From: a virus
Length of the DNA: 58,193 nucleotides
IMG/VR virus record: IMGVR_UViG_3300028573_000019
Coordinates: 1 to 58,193 of that record
Direction: 5' to 3' (one strand)
Both the position numbers and the translations under genes were made by a program. The number at the start of each line of letters is the position of its first letter. Position 1 is the stretch's first letter. Positions 41,803 through 48,986 of the stretch are shown here, one piece after another. Below the pieces are notes generated by a model. That model was given only the letters and a program-made list of their open reading frames with translations, had not been told where the DNA came from and did not search any database.

Positions 41803-41966
41803 ATTACATCGAGTGGACCGACGCAGACGCCGCGATCGCGAAGCTCGTCGCATCGGGGCTCCTGGCGGTGCTCGGGCTGCTCGTCGTCTTCGTGGCTGGC
41901 GTCCTGGTGCTCCGCGCGCTCGGCGTCACCTGGCGCGACGTGGTGGAGGAGATCGGGGGAGAGTGA
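41799..41966 (+). CDS. Small single-pass membrane protein
   Basis: 55 residues from GTG 41799 (overlap with previous stop). A hydrophobic helix (LVASGLLAVLGLLVVFVAGVL, residues 16-36) followed by VTWRDVVEEIGGE. Resembles a small holin-like or lysis accessory protein; near the endolysin. Confidence 0.5.
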   Translation: MNYIEWTDADAAIAKLVASGLLAVLGLLVVFVAGVLVLRALGVTWRDVVEEIGGE

Positions 41967-42298
41967 TGGCCAAGCTCCGATGCGCCAATGTTATTCCTCT
42001 TGGCGACGGCATCATTGCTGGCGTGCAGTTCGACTGCCCCAAGCATCCGGGGCGCGTCCATGCTGTCAACTTCATGCCGCCGATCAATCCGTTCGCGAAG
42101 AACATGCCGGATGTCGCTGCGCTTATGGAGAAGGCTCTCGTCGCAGCAACGGCCGGCAGGTTTCACCGTAGGATTTCTGGCGAGACGCTGGACACGCTGA
42201 CGCTCGCGCCGTCTGTGGGCTGTGCCGCCGGGTGGCTACCCGGAAAGCCTGAGTGCTGCCACGGGGTCATCATCAACGGAGAGTTCAGAGGCTCCTGA
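41966..42298 (+). CDS. Hypothetical Cys-rich protein
   Basis: 110 residues. Contains FDCPKHPGRVHAVNFMPPIN and CCHGVIINGEF near the end, with four scattered Cys that suggest zinc or disulfides. Last convincing gene of the rightward operon; the frame goes on after its TGA (see next entry). Confidence 0.45.
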   Translation: MAKLRCANVIPLGDGIIAGVQFDCPKHPGRVHAVNFMPPINPFAKNMPDVAALMEKALVAATAGRFHRRISGETLDTLTLAPSVGCAAGWLPGKPECCHGVIINGEFRGS

Positions 42299-42508
42299 CC
42301 CAGCACTCGCCCCGCGCGTTCCCCACGGTTTACCCAGCACATCGATCCCGGGTGTCAGTTAGACCGATACCAGGGCCACGGGGAGCGCGTGGAGTGGGAA
42401 GATCCGCGCGAGGTGGTGCCGCTCGTGACGGAGACAGGCGTGCGGATGGTCAGGGCGCTGGAGACGTGCGGCGAGGATGCGGAGCCGTGTCCGCCGATGG
42501 CGCCCTAG
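42299..42508 (+). pseudogene. Open frame directly after a stop, possible gene remnant or readthrough product
   Basis: After the TGA at 42296-42298 the same frame stays open for 69 codons (FTQHIDPGCQLDRYQGHGER, then VEWEDPREVVPLVTETGVRMVRALE) with natural composition, ending at TAG 42506-42508. It has no ATG, GTG or TTG near its 5' end; the first GTG is 20 or so codons in. It may be a C-terminal domain exposed by a nonsense mutation, a remnant, or a readthrough extension. It meets the convergent gene at 42505 by a shared CTAG. Confidence 0.35.
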
Positions 42509-42891
42509 CGACCCAGCAACGCCTTGGCCTCGTGCGATGGACACCGCCACTCCCCGTCACCAATGCTCTCGCCGTTCGGGTAGCAGGCGGCGCAAGCATG
42601 GTCCTGGGGCATCCCGTGAATTGTCGCCGCGTCGAGCATGCGCCCGATGACGCCAAGCAGTTTCTTCACTTCGGCCTGGTGTTTGATCTGCATCTGGTAG
42701 CGCGCCATCGCCGGACCCACGAGCCGTGCGACCTGTTCCTCGTCCACGTCGGCCTCAACGTTCGGGTCGCCGTCCAGTGCGAGATCCCGGGCGAACTCGG
42801 CGAGGGCCTCGGCGTGCTCCGGGTGCTTGGCCGACAGCGACTCAAGTTGGGTTGGGTCGTTGGCTAGTTCCAAGGTCAATTCTTCGAGCAT
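42505..42891 (-). CDS. Hypothetical 128-residue protein, end of the leftward operon
   Basis: From ATG 42891 (MLEELTLELANDPTQLESLS). Helical N-terminus with an acidic middle (DGDPNVEADVDEEQ) and a C-terminal CAACYPNG...CPSHEAK, a probable CxxC-CxxH zinc-binding site. It overlaps the next gene by 50 bases, implying one of the two may start internally. Last gene of the leftward operon. Confidence 0.45.
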   Translation of the reverse strand: MLEELTLELANDPTQLESLSAKHPEHAEALAEFARDLALDGDPNVEADVDEEQVARLVGPAMARYQMQIKHQAEVKKLLGVIGRMLDAATIHGMPQDHACAACYPNGESIGDGEWRCPSHEAKALLGR

Positions 42892-43033
42892 GGTTATTGT
42901 GGCCTCCACTGATGTGCCAGTCGGCGCCGCAGGAGCACTGAGCATCACAGCAGATGTCGGAGCCCTTCCACTGCACCCAGACGTGCGGCGTTCCGGGCGA
43001 GGGCCGAGTCTCTCGTTGCATTGGGGTCGTCAT
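42842..43033 (-). CDS. Small Cys-rich hypothetical protein
   Basis: 63 residues from the ATG at 43033 with GGGGAGAG upstream. CCDAQCSCGADWHISGGHNNH gives a Cys/His cluster that could bind zinc. It overlaps the gene before it (43030-43416) by four bases and the next gene by 50 bases. Function unknown. Confidence 0.45.
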   Translation of the reverse strand: MTTPMQRETRPSPGTPHVWVQWKGSDICCDAQCSCGADWHISGGHNNHARRIDLGTSQRPNPT

Positions 43034-43416
43034 TTGCTCTCCCCGCCCGTGGGCGGACTGCGGTAGGGGTTCAGCGGGCACGGCACGACGTTGAGCCAGT
43101 CGCAGCATTCGCCCATGTCGCGTTCCATGTGGACGCGCTGCCAGAGGTGCGCCGCCTCCTCCATGAGCCTGCCGTAATCGAAGGCGAGGCCACACGCCTC
43201 TTGCCGCTCCCGATCGAAGGCGCTCTTGAGACTCTCTGCCTCGGCCTCCAGCACCTCGGCATCCATCAGCCACGAGGTCGGCGGCACATAGCGATCGCGC
43301 ATCCACTTGCGCGCTTCCGGGCCGTGGTTGAATGGCCACGCGTCTTCGGGGATTGCCGCTCGGATTCGCTCGGACAACTTCTCCGCCGTCGGAGCCCTCG
43401 GCTCTTTCACGTCCAT
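43030..43416 (-). CDS. Hypothetical 128-residue protein
   Basis: Begins MDVKEPRAPTAEKLSERI, charged N-terminus. WPFNHGPEARKWMRDRYVPPTSWLM, then a helical EAEAESLKSAFDRERQEACG and C-terminal CCDWLNVVPCPL. No family recognised. ATG lies one base after the stop of the preceding gene. Confidence 0.5.
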   Translation of the reverse strand: MDVKEPRAPTAEKLSERIRAAIPEDAWPFNHGPEARKWMRDRYVPPTSWLMDAEVLEAEAESLKSAFDRERQEACGLAFDYGRLMEEAAHLWQRVHMERDMGECCDWLNVVPCPLNPYRSPPTGGESK

Positions 43417-43417
43417 G

Positions 43418-43810
43418 TCAGTCCTCCTTCATGCTGGCACAGGGGCCGCACTCGGCGTCGCAGATGTCGCCGCAGTGGCACCAGCCCTTGCCATTGGGCG
43501 TGGCGTCGAGCGTGTTCTCCAGCTCGCCAATCTCTCGGCCTGCCTCCAGGAGCGCGCCGCACGCGGCGTTCACGTGGTCGTGGGCGATGGGGTTGCCGTC
43601 GACGCAGAGGGCTTCGTTCTCCGCTTCAAGGGCGGCGATGTGGGCGAGCAGGGCGGGAACGTCGGCGATGAGCGCGCGCAACCGGGCGCCCTCCCGAAGC
43701 ACGAGCTCGAACTCGTCTTCTGCGAACGCAGACGGTGGCTTCGCCGCGGACCGCTCCCTCACGGCCTCCAACTCCTCCGCGCTCATCTTCGCCGGCTTGG
43801 TGGTGGGCAT
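43418..43810 (-). CDS. Hypothetical protein with coiled coil and Cys cluster
   Basis: 130 residues from the ATG at 43810 (MPTTKPAKMSAEELEAVRER). N-terminal Lys/Glu-rich helix, then ALIADVPALLAHIAALEAENEAL coiled coil, then CHCGDICDAECGPC at the C-terminus, probably metal-binding. Many such small ORFs in phages have unknown early functions. Confidence 0.45.
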   Translation of the reverse strand: MPTTKPAKMSAEELEAVRERSAAKPPSAFAEDEFELVLREGARLRALIADVPALLAHIAALEAENEALCVDGNPIAHDHVNAACGALLEAGREIGELENTLDATPNGKGWCHCGDICDAECGPCASMKED

Positions 43811-43812
43811 GG

Positions 43813-43938
43813 TCACTCCTTCTCGGGGGCGGCGGGTGGGGAAACCTCGATGCCGGCCGAACGGGCGCGGCTCTCGTATCCAAGCTCGTCGCAGACGCCT
43901 CGGCAGAGCTTCCACGGACGCCAGCCACAGGGGAACAC
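43813..43938 (-). CDS. Possible 41-residue protein
   Basis: Frame from a GTG at 43938 (VFPCGWRPWKLCRGVCDELG) with GAGG six bases upstream. It lies in the same frame as the gene before it, separated by that gene's TGA at 43951-43953, so it might be a downstream part of the same original protein. The conserved-looking Cys/Trp-rich segment argues it is expressed somehow. Confidence 0.35.
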   Translation of the reverse strand: MFPCGWRPWKLCRGVCDELGYESRARSAGIEVSPPAAPEKE

Positions 43939-43950
43939 GGCGTCCTCGAC

Positions 43951-44103
43951 TCAGACTTGGCCTGTGCGCACCTGCTCGAGGATATCGAGAGACTCCGGAT
44001 CGGGCGGGTAGTGCGCCGAGGGGCATGGCCCGCACGGGCGATCGTGGACCTCGGTCGGGCGCTCGGCGGGGACAATCGAGCCGCAGACGATGACGCGGGT
44101 CAT
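43951..44103 (-). CDS. Small Cys/Pro hypothetical protein
   Basis: 50 residues from ATG 44103 (MTRVIVCGSIVPAERPTE). CGPCPSAHYPPDPESLDILEQ near the centre gives a CxxC pair. ATGA overlap with the preceding gene. The frame continues after the stop as the 41-residue ORF above. Unknown role. Confidence 0.45.
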   Translation of the reverse strand: MTRVIVCGSIVPAERPTEVHDRPCGPCPSAHYPPDPESLDILEQVRTGQV

Positions 44104-44519
44104 GGCTCCCTCGCGGGCCGGCGCGGTCGATTGCGCTTACGAACCTCAAACGTGATGGTTGGCCCATTCCAAGGCCGGCCGTTGATGAGCGCGTAGATCT
44201 TCTGTCCGTTGGGGCGATCAAGGCTGGCGTCGCCGAGGAAGCCTTCGTAGAGCGCAGACATCTCGTCCCAGTTGTCGATGACGCGCTTCCACTCGGCAGA
44301 CAGGGCCGCAACCTCGCCGAGCCGGCTACGCCACTCCGGAAACTGCTTGATGAGCTTGTAGCAGCGCGAGAAGTCGTCAGCATCGACAGGGGCGCTGCCG
44401 GTGCTAATCACGCGCCCTGCGTCGAGCCCACTCAGCACCTCCCACATGGTCGCGGACGAAGCGCCGACCTCGCCGTGGATGAGCCACTCGTAGTAGCGGA
44501 GTTTTTCTGCGTCGGTCAT
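44100..44519 (-). CDS. Conserved-type phage protein, hypothetical
   Basis: 139 residues. MTDAEKLRYYEWLIHGEVGASSATMW begins a pattern I recognise from many phage accessory ORFs (CYKLIKQFPEWRSRL, then WKRVIDNWDEMSALYEG); these have no assigned function. Helical, probably cytoplasmic. Couples by overlaps to neighbours on both sides. Confidence 0.55.
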   Translation of the reverse strand: MTDAEKLRYYEWLIHGEVGASSATMWEVLSGLDAGRVISTGSAPVDADDFSRCYKLIKQFPEWRSRLGEVAALSAEWKRVIDNWDEMSALYEGFLGDASLDRPNGQKIYALINGRPWNGPTITFEVRKRNRPRRPAREP

Positions 44520-44710
44520 CGGTTCGTTCTCCTCTTCCCCTTCCTCTTCGCCGCCGGCCGATGGCACAGGCCCGCGCGGAGGATCGCGATCACCTCGTCC
44601 ACCGTGAGCCCGTAGTCCGTGGCGAGGAAGCCCTCGCGATCGCCCGCAAGAAACCGGCCGCAGATGACTCGATCGCGGGCGGTGTTGGGGCCAAGAGGGG
44701 CGGGCTTCAT
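44516..44710 (-). CDS. Hypothetical 64-residue protein
   Basis: MKPAPLGPNTARDRVICGRFLAGDREGFL, then YGLTVDEVIAILRAG; basic C-terminus RKGKRRTNR. The middle part resembles a short helix-turn-helix. Overlaps both neighbours by four bases. Function unknown. Confidence 0.45.
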   Translation of the reverse strand: MKPAPLGPNTARDRVICGRFLAGDREGFLATDYGLTVDEVIAILRAGLCHRPAAKRKGKRRTNR

Positions 44711-44901
44711 GGGCGGTTCCTCTTTCTTGACGCTTTCGCCGCGTCCCTCTTGCGGCGGCGGGCGTCGATCTTCTTGCGCTCGGCGGGGGTGTAGTAGACC
44801 TTGGCTGCGGGAGGCAGGCTCCAGTGACGCACCTCGACGGATGGCTTCGATTCGGCCACCAGCAGGGCCGCAAGGGCGGCGGGCGGGAGGTGGCGGATCA
44901 T
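44707..44901 (-). CDS. Small basic protein after integrase
   Basis: 64 residues. MIRHLPPAALAALLVAESKPSVEV with a modest hydrophobic stretch, then very basic C-terminus KIDARRRKRDAAKASRKRNRP, possibly nucleic-acid-binding. Directly downstream of integrase, with its ATG in the ATGA overlap of the integrase stop. Confidence 0.45.
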   Translation of the reverse strand: MIRHLPPAALAALLVAESKPSVEVRHWSLPPAAKVYYTPAERKKIDARRRKRDAAKASRKRNRP

Positions 44902-46379
44902 CGCCCACCGTCCGAGCGGGGGCGGATGGAGATGGCGACGGCGCGAGATCGACCACCTAAACCCCCGCGCTTCCTTCGCCCGGGGACAGCGGGGACAGTC
45001 CGGCTCGAGCCGATTTTCGTTGCCGCCGAATCGCTCTTTCGCAACCCCGCGTCACCACGAGAGGCGGACTTCTGCCAAGAGCCTCCTGGCGCCTGCGGAC
45101 ACAGCTTCGAGTCCCGTACACCCCGCCAATCACCGCCGCCGTATCCATTCGTGGGTACGGCGGTTTTTTCTTGTCCGCGATCGACTGTCCCCGGGCTGTC
45201 CCCGGCCATCCTGAGCAGCTGCCCCTCCAGGCGCTCCACGCGCCAGCAAGAAACCGCCTCGCACAGCGTCTCCCATGGGAAGGTCGTGTACTGCGAGGTC
45301 ATGTCGGTGGGCGGGTGGGTGAGCCAGTCGATCAGGTCTTTGCGAGCTCCAGCGGCGCGGGTCAGCGACGTGAACGTGCGCCGGGTGTCGTAGGCGCGGC
45401 GCTTCCGCAGCCCTACGCGATCAAGGTCCTCATAGAAGCGCTTGAGCACGAGGCTGTTGCTGCGAGGTGCTCCACGGCGCGAGGGGATGATCATGTCGTC
45501 GAGCCCCGGCCCGCGATCCTCGAGACGCTTTAGCGCGCGCCACTCGCGCAGCATGTTCTGCCAGCCGGACAGTTTCCATTCGGCCAGCAGTGACGCAAGG
45601 GCAGGGTGGACGGGCAGGTAGCGGGTGGTCTCCGTCTTGGTACCCTTCACGCGCTTGCGCTTGCGGTCCATGGCCTTCGACACAGCCAGCCGGCCTAAGG
45701 GCTCGGCGCGCGTGTCGTAGTCGCCCCAGAGCAGTGCGGCGCCTTCTCCGGGCCGCATGCCGGTGAGGAAGTGCAGCGCGTACCAGACGCGGCGATCGAG
45801 CGGGATTCGCTCGTCGGAGATCAGCAACTCCACCTCGGGCGTCGAGAACACGGCCGTCGGGCGCCAGTTCGGATTGCGGTCCTTCTTCGGCGGGAGATCG
45901 CCGCGCTTGAGGATGCACGGGTCACGCATCAACTTGCCGTCCGCCTGTGCATCATGGGCGAGTTGGCGGATCACTGTGTAGATGTGACGAACCGTTCGCG
46001 GCGCCAAGACCTTGCCCGTACGCTTCGACTCCTTCTTCTTTAGCCCGCGCACAAACTCCTGCGTGTGCCTCGGCTCCCAGTCGGCGAGTACCACGTGGCC
46101 GAGCGCGGGCAGCACGTGCTGATTCAGCCGCGCCTCGTCGTCGCGGTAGGTCTCAAGGTCTCGGTGCATCCGATCCTTGAGCCAGCCATCAGCGTACTTG
46201 CGCACCGTCAGCGGGCCGCGGTCGGGCTTCTCGCCCTTGCCCGTGAGCGCCGCGATCGTGCCCTCGAACACCTCAAGCGCGCTGGCGCGGTCGCGCTGGC
46301 CTGTGCTCTCCCACGAGCGCTCACCGGCCGCGTTGCGATAGCGCATCCACCAGAGTCCGCCTCGCAGATAGATGCCCAT
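44898..46379 (-). CDS. int: Tyrosine integrase (site-specific recombinase)
   Basis: 493 residues. N-terminal arm-binding-like domain (YLRGGLWWMRYRNAAGERSW), a SAM-like core-binding domain (57-155) and a catalytic domain about 175-390. Catalytic residues visible: Arg209 (GMRPGEGAALLWGD), Arg333/334 in YDTRRTFTSLTRAAG, His355 and Tyr364 (WLTHPPTDMTSQY). The last 95 or so residues are low-complexity because the ORF passes through the attP-like site and a terminator. Integrates the phage into a tRNA gene; the Xis-like gene is just upstream. Confidence 0.9.
   Translation of the reverse strand: MGIYLRGGLWWMRYRNAAGERSWESTGQRDRASALEVFEGTIAALTGKGEKPDRGPLTVRKYADGWLKDRMHRDLETYRDDEARLNQHVLPALGHVVLADWEPRHTQEFVRGLKKKESKRTGKVLAPRTVRHIYTVIRQLAHDAQADGKLMRDPCILKRGDLPPKKDRNPNWRPTAVFSTPEVELLISDERIPLDRRVWYALHFLTGMRPGEGAALLWGDYDTRAEPLGRLAVSKAMDRKRKRVKGTKTETTRYLPVHPALASLLAEWKLSGWQNMLREWRALKRLEDRGPGLDDMIIPSRRGAPRSNSLVLKRFYEDLDRVGLRKRRAYDTRRTFTSLTRAAGARKDLIDWLTHPPTDMTSQYTTFPWETLCEAVSCWRVERLEGQLLRMAGDSPGTVDRGQEKTAVPTNGYGGGDWRGVRDSKLCPQAPGGSWQKSASRGDAGLRKSDSAATKIGSSRTVPAVPGRRKRGGLGGRSRAVAISIRPRSDGGR
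45101..45128 (+). other. Putative attP core (tRNA 3'-end identity)
   Basis: On the plus strand 45106-45128 reads as the 3' end of a tRNA: T-loop TTCGAGT, T-stem 3' strand CCCGT, acceptor strand ACACCCC, discriminator G and CCA. The five bases before the loop pair only partly with CCCGT, as expected if identity with the host tRNA begins at the loop. It lies inside the integrase gene. Predicted target: a host tRNA whose 5' acceptor strand is GGGGTGT. Confidence 0.65.
45136..45169 (+). terminator. Intrinsic terminator next to attP
   Basis: Perfect 8-bp stem CCGCCGTA / TACGGCGG around a 12-base loop, followed by six T. On the plus strand it lies seven bases after the tRNA-like CCA end, so after integration it would terminate the host tRNA transcript. 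On the minus strand it is coding sequence of the integrase tail. Confidence 0.85.
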
Positions 46380-46723
46380 CAGCTCGCCTTCTTGGGTTGC
46401 TTGCCGAGGATGCGACGAATGTTGCTCTCGACGGAAGATCGCTGCTCGGCCGGGTCACGCCGCTTCAGACGCGCCAAGAACTCGCGCAGGTCTTCGGCCT
46501 GCACCAGGTAGACGCGCCCGCCCGGAGTGAGGCTCGCGACCAGTTCGCCCGACTTGATCCAGTCTCGGATCGTGGACTCCGGCACGCCCGGAAGGAAGCG
46601 TGTCGCCACCTCGGCGATCGTGTAGCCCAAGGCGTCGTTGTGGGCAGAGCGCTCGAGCTCGGCGATTCTTCTCTCTAGTTCGGGCAGGCGCGCGGCCATG
46701 GCCTCCAGTTCGGCGAGCGTCAT
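46379..46723 (-). CDS. Excisionase-like MerR-family HTH protein
   Basis: 114 residues. YTIAEVATRFLPGVPESTIRDWIKSGEL (residues 34-61) is a MerR/excisionase-type helix-turn-helix with a wing (LTPGGRVYLVQAEDLREFLA). N-terminal helix MTLAELEAMAARLPELERRI may oligomerise. Its stop abuts the integrase ATG (single-base overlap), so it is most likely the Xis partner of this integrase. Confidence 0.75.
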   Translation of the reverse strand: MTLAELEAMAARLPELERRIAELERSAHNDALGYTIAEVATRFLPGVPESTIRDWIKSGELVASLTPGGRVYLVQAEDLREFLARLKRRDPAEQRSSVESNIRRILGKQPKKAS

Positions 46724-46758
46724 CCTCCCCTCCCGCCCTCGTTGACGGCGCGGGTCAT
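46720..46758 (-). CDS. 12-codon coupling ORF
   Basis: MTRAVNEGGRGG, starting in an ATGA overlap with the ASCH gene and ending in an ATGA overlap with the Xis-like gene. Its sequence also contains the GGGAGGGGAGG ribosome-binding site for the Xis-like gene, so it may be a translational-coupling leader rather than a functional peptide. Confidence 0.35.
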   Translation of the reverse strand: MTRAVNEGGRGG

Positions 46759-47216
46759 CGGTACACCTCTTCCGCGTTCAGCCGGCGGCGCCACTGCACC
46801 AGCACGCGTTCGTAAACATCCGCCGGCACCTTCCAAAGCCCCTGCGCGCCTCGGCACGCCACCGGCTCGGGCAGCTCGACCACATCGGCCAGCGTCCAAC
46901 CCACCGGCCCGAAGAACCACGGCGAGGCGGATTCGGCGACGAAGCCGGTCACTCGGGCGACGGCGAGGATTGAGCCGCACTGGTCACCCATGGCGCCGAT
47001 GGAACTCGGCAGCGGCGCGCGGCAATTGACGTGAGCGAAGCTCGTGTTGCTCGCGACCTCGGCGATGTCCCACTTCTTCCCTGCGTGAATCGCGAGCCAG
47101 TTCCCCACCAACGATTGCGGCGGGCGCCAGGAGCGGTTCTCGATCGGCTTGTAGCCCTTGGCGATGAACCAGGCCCAAGGCTGGTGGATCGTCAGGGCGC
47201 GAAGGTTGGCGCTCAC
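46755..47216 (-). CDS. ASCH domain protein
   Basis: 153 residues from GTG 47216. LTIHQPWAWFIAKGYKPIENRSW at the N-terminus, LAIHAGKKWD, and CGSILAVARVTGFV are the conserved core of ASCH domains, which bind RNA or modified nucleotides. Phage ASCH proteins are thought to recognise modified RNA or protect against defence; the exact ligand is unknown. Confidence 0.8.
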   Translation of the reverse strand: MSANLRALTIHQPWAWFIAKGYKPIENRSWRPPQSLVGNWLAIHAGKKWDIAEVASNTSFAHVNCRAPLPSSIGAMGDQCGSILAVARVTGFVAESASPWFFGPVGWTLADVVELPEPVACRGAQGLWKVPADVYERVLVQWRRRLNAEEVYR

Positions 47217-47443
47217 TTGCCGCCTCGGGCGTTGATCGCGACGGCGGCGGCGGCGGCCTCGGACCTCGCTTCTTGCTCCGCCTTGAGCTCGGCCCGGATG
47301 AGCTCGCGCAGGCGCGGCCACACGCGTTCGAGGAACGCGTCGAGTTGCTCCGGGTGCGAGTACGGGAACTCGTGCACGTCCGTGACCTCGTGGAGCTTGC
47401 CCTCGAAATTCTCGTTGGGCACGCTGTAGCGATAGGTCTTCAC
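47213..47443 (-). CDS. Hypothetical 76-residue protein
   Basis: MKTYRYSVPNENFEGKLHEV, then LDAFLERVWPRLRELIRAELKAEQEAR, a charged helical C-terminus ending INARGGK. ATG lies in an overlap with the preceding gene. The same KARGGK-like ending occurs in the next upstream gene. Function unknown. Confidence 0.5.
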   Translation of the reverse strand: MKTYRYSVPNENFEGKLHEVTDVHEFPYSHPEQLDAFLERVWPRLRELIRAELKAEQEARSEAAAAAVAINARGGK

Positions 47444-47685
47444 TTGCCACCTCGGGCTTTGATCGCGTCCGCGATGGCGCGAATATGCACCAGCACCGAC
47501 CAGTCCGCGGCTGGACTACCAGCGTATTGATTGAGTACGCCGACGATCTTGGCCCTTTCCTCCACCCGCGCCGCCTCGATTGCAGTGGAGGCGCAGGCCA
47601 CGCAGACGATCGTGTGCCCCGTCGACATGTCGACCACGCCCTCGATTGGGTGCTGGCAGTTCTCCAAAATCTTTTCAGCGTTCAT
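47440..47685 (-). CDS. Small Cys-containing hypothetical protein
   Basis: 81 residues. MNAEKILENCQHPIEGVVDM, then CVACASTAIEAARVEERAKI (a CxxC pair preceding a helix). Ends AIADAIKARGGK. Typical of small zinc-binding phage early ORFs. ATGA overlap with neighbours. Confidence 0.5.
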   Translation of the reverse strand: MNAEKILENCQHPIEGVVDMSTGHTIVCVACASTAIEAARVEERAKIVGVLNQYAGSPAADWSVLVHIRAIADAIKARGGK

Positions 47686-47891
47686 CGCAGCACGTCCTTT
47701 CCCGGCTCCCAGTCGCGGACCTCGACGGCGCACTCGAAACCCTTGCGGCTGTCGGGCGTGATGAACGCTTGGCACCGGCACAGCGAGCCATCGCCGTTCG
47801 TGGCGTAGCAGCCGTGGTTGCCGATCTCGCTGTGAGACGTGGCGTCGTGGCTGCACTCGCAAATGACGGTGGAAATGAATCGGTAACTCAT
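47682..47891 (-). CDS. Small zinc-binding hypothetical protein
   Basis: 69 residues. CECSHDATSH, then CYATNGDGSLCRCQAFIT gives the CxC...H...C...CxC pattern of a small metal-binding fold often seen in actinophage-like and proteobacterial phages. Function unknown. Confidence 0.55.
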   Translation of the reverse strand: MSYRFISTVICECSHDATSHSEIGNHGCYATNGDGSLCRCQAFITPDSRKGFECAVEVRDWEPGKDVLR

Positions 47892-48070
47892 CGTTCCCCC
47901 TTCCGCGCGGCACGGGCGCGCTTGGCCTGAACCGGCACGGGCCACACCGCTGCACCTGGCATCGGCACGCCCGAAATGGACATGATGGCGCCCCACGCCT
48001 CCACCTCTGTCTTGTAGGGGCCGGCGCTCCTGATTCCGTCGCATCGGGCGAAGTATTGAACCGGCTTCAT
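47888..48070 (-). CDS. Hypothetical 60-residue protein
   Basis: MKPVQYFARCDGIRSAGPYKTEVEAWGAI and a basic C-terminus KRARAARKGER. Small, possibly nucleic-acid-binding. Overlaps both neighbours by four bases. Confidence 0.45.
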   Translation of the reverse strand: MKPVQYFARCDGIRSAGPYKTEVEAWGAIMSISGVPMPGAAVWPVPVQAKRARAARKGER

Positions 48071-48684
48071 GCCTTCCTCCGGGCGCGCTTGACGGAGCGG
48101 GTGGACTCGGCCGCGACCATCAACGCGGCTACCGCCTCACGGTCCTTGCGCGGGAGTCGCGTCTCCTTGAGCTTCAAGAACGCGTTGGCTATGCGCTCGC
48201 TCTCTTCGGGCGTTGGAATGCAGTAGCAGGATCGATCCAGCTCATTGCATTTGGTGCAGCGTCCGCTTCCGCCCGGAGGCGCCGGCGAGACAAACGCGGG
48301 GCATGGGCAATAGGTCCACTCGACAGGCGGTGGCAACCAGCGCCCGCTCTTCCCCTTGCGCCTTGGCGTCTTCGGCTGCGGCGGCGAGCACCGATGTGGC
48401 GCATCCTTCGCGTGGCGCGCTTCCATGTGTCCGCAGTGGTCGCAGCGCGGCTCCGTCGAGTCGGGCACGATCCGCGCCGCCGCCAACAACGTGCGCTCTC
48501 GCTCTCGCTCGAAGTCGAGACACTTGCAACAGAGGTCCCAAGAACTCCACGGGGCTATTCGCCGCTTGTCCAAGGGCGCCAACGCGAGCATGCCGCAGAC
48601 AGGCCGCACGTCACGGAAGAAGTGCGCTTTGTGGTGTCGATTCTCTCTGTACCAACCGGTCCCCTCCTTCTCTTCCGGGCTCAC
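48067..48684 (-). CDS. Cys-rich zinc-binding protein, hypothetical
   Basis: 205 residues from GTG 48684. Several Cys pairs: CCKCLDFERERE, CDHCGHMEARH, YCPCPAF and CTKCNELDRSCYC, probably two zinc sites. The C-terminus is a charged helix (RLPRKDREAVAALMVAAE). Probably nucleic-acid-binding. Part of the coupled leftward operon. Confidence 0.5.
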   Translation of the reverse strand: MSPEEKEGTGWYRENRHHKAHFFRDVRPVCGMLALAPLDKRRIAPWSSWDLCCKCLDFERERERTLLAAARIVPDSTEPRCDHCGHMEARHAKDAPHRCSPPQPKTPRRKGKSGRWLPPPVEWTYCPCPAFVSPAPPGGSGRCTKCNELDRSCYCIPTPEESERIANAFLKLKETRLPRKDREAVAALMVAAESTRSVKRARRKA

Positions 48685-48986
48685 TTGGACTCCCCCTCGC
48701 GGGCGGACACTGCCTCGATCGCCGCATCCGCAGCAGAGAGCCAATCCCGAGACACGTCCTTGTCGTCACACTGGCCAGCCCTGTACGTGGCCCACACGCG
48801 CCGCTGAATCTCGCGCGGCACCATGCGCCAGTGCTTCAGGCACATCAGCATTTCAGGCTTGGTGGCGACGCCGCAGCCCCGCGCGTGGCAGTGATGCTCG
48901 TCCCGCACCCTGTGGTTGCCCTCGTGGCCCTTGGGCTTGCCGCACCGATACCCGCGCGGATGCACCACGTCGCAGAGGTCGCTCAC
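48681..48986 (-). CDS. Conserved-type phage protein with MCxxHW motif
   Basis: 101 residues from GTG 48986. HHCHARGCGVATKPEMLMCLKHWRMVPREIQRRVWATYR resembles a small family widespread in phages and actinobacteria (metal-binding CxxH-type N-part, then VWxxYRxGQ helix, then AADAAIEAV). Function unknown. GTGA overlap with the preceding gene. Confidence 0.6.
   Translation of the reverse strand: MSDLCDVVHPRGYRCGKPKGHEGNHRVRDEHHCHARGCGVATKPEMLMCLKHWRMVPREIQRRVWATYRAGQCDDKDVSRDWLSAADAAIEAVSAREGESK

Noticed and set aside
45106-45128. A complete tRNA gene
   Set aside because: Only the 3' end (T-loop to CCA) is present; no anticodon arm or 5' acceptor strand precedes it. It is better explained as an attP core.
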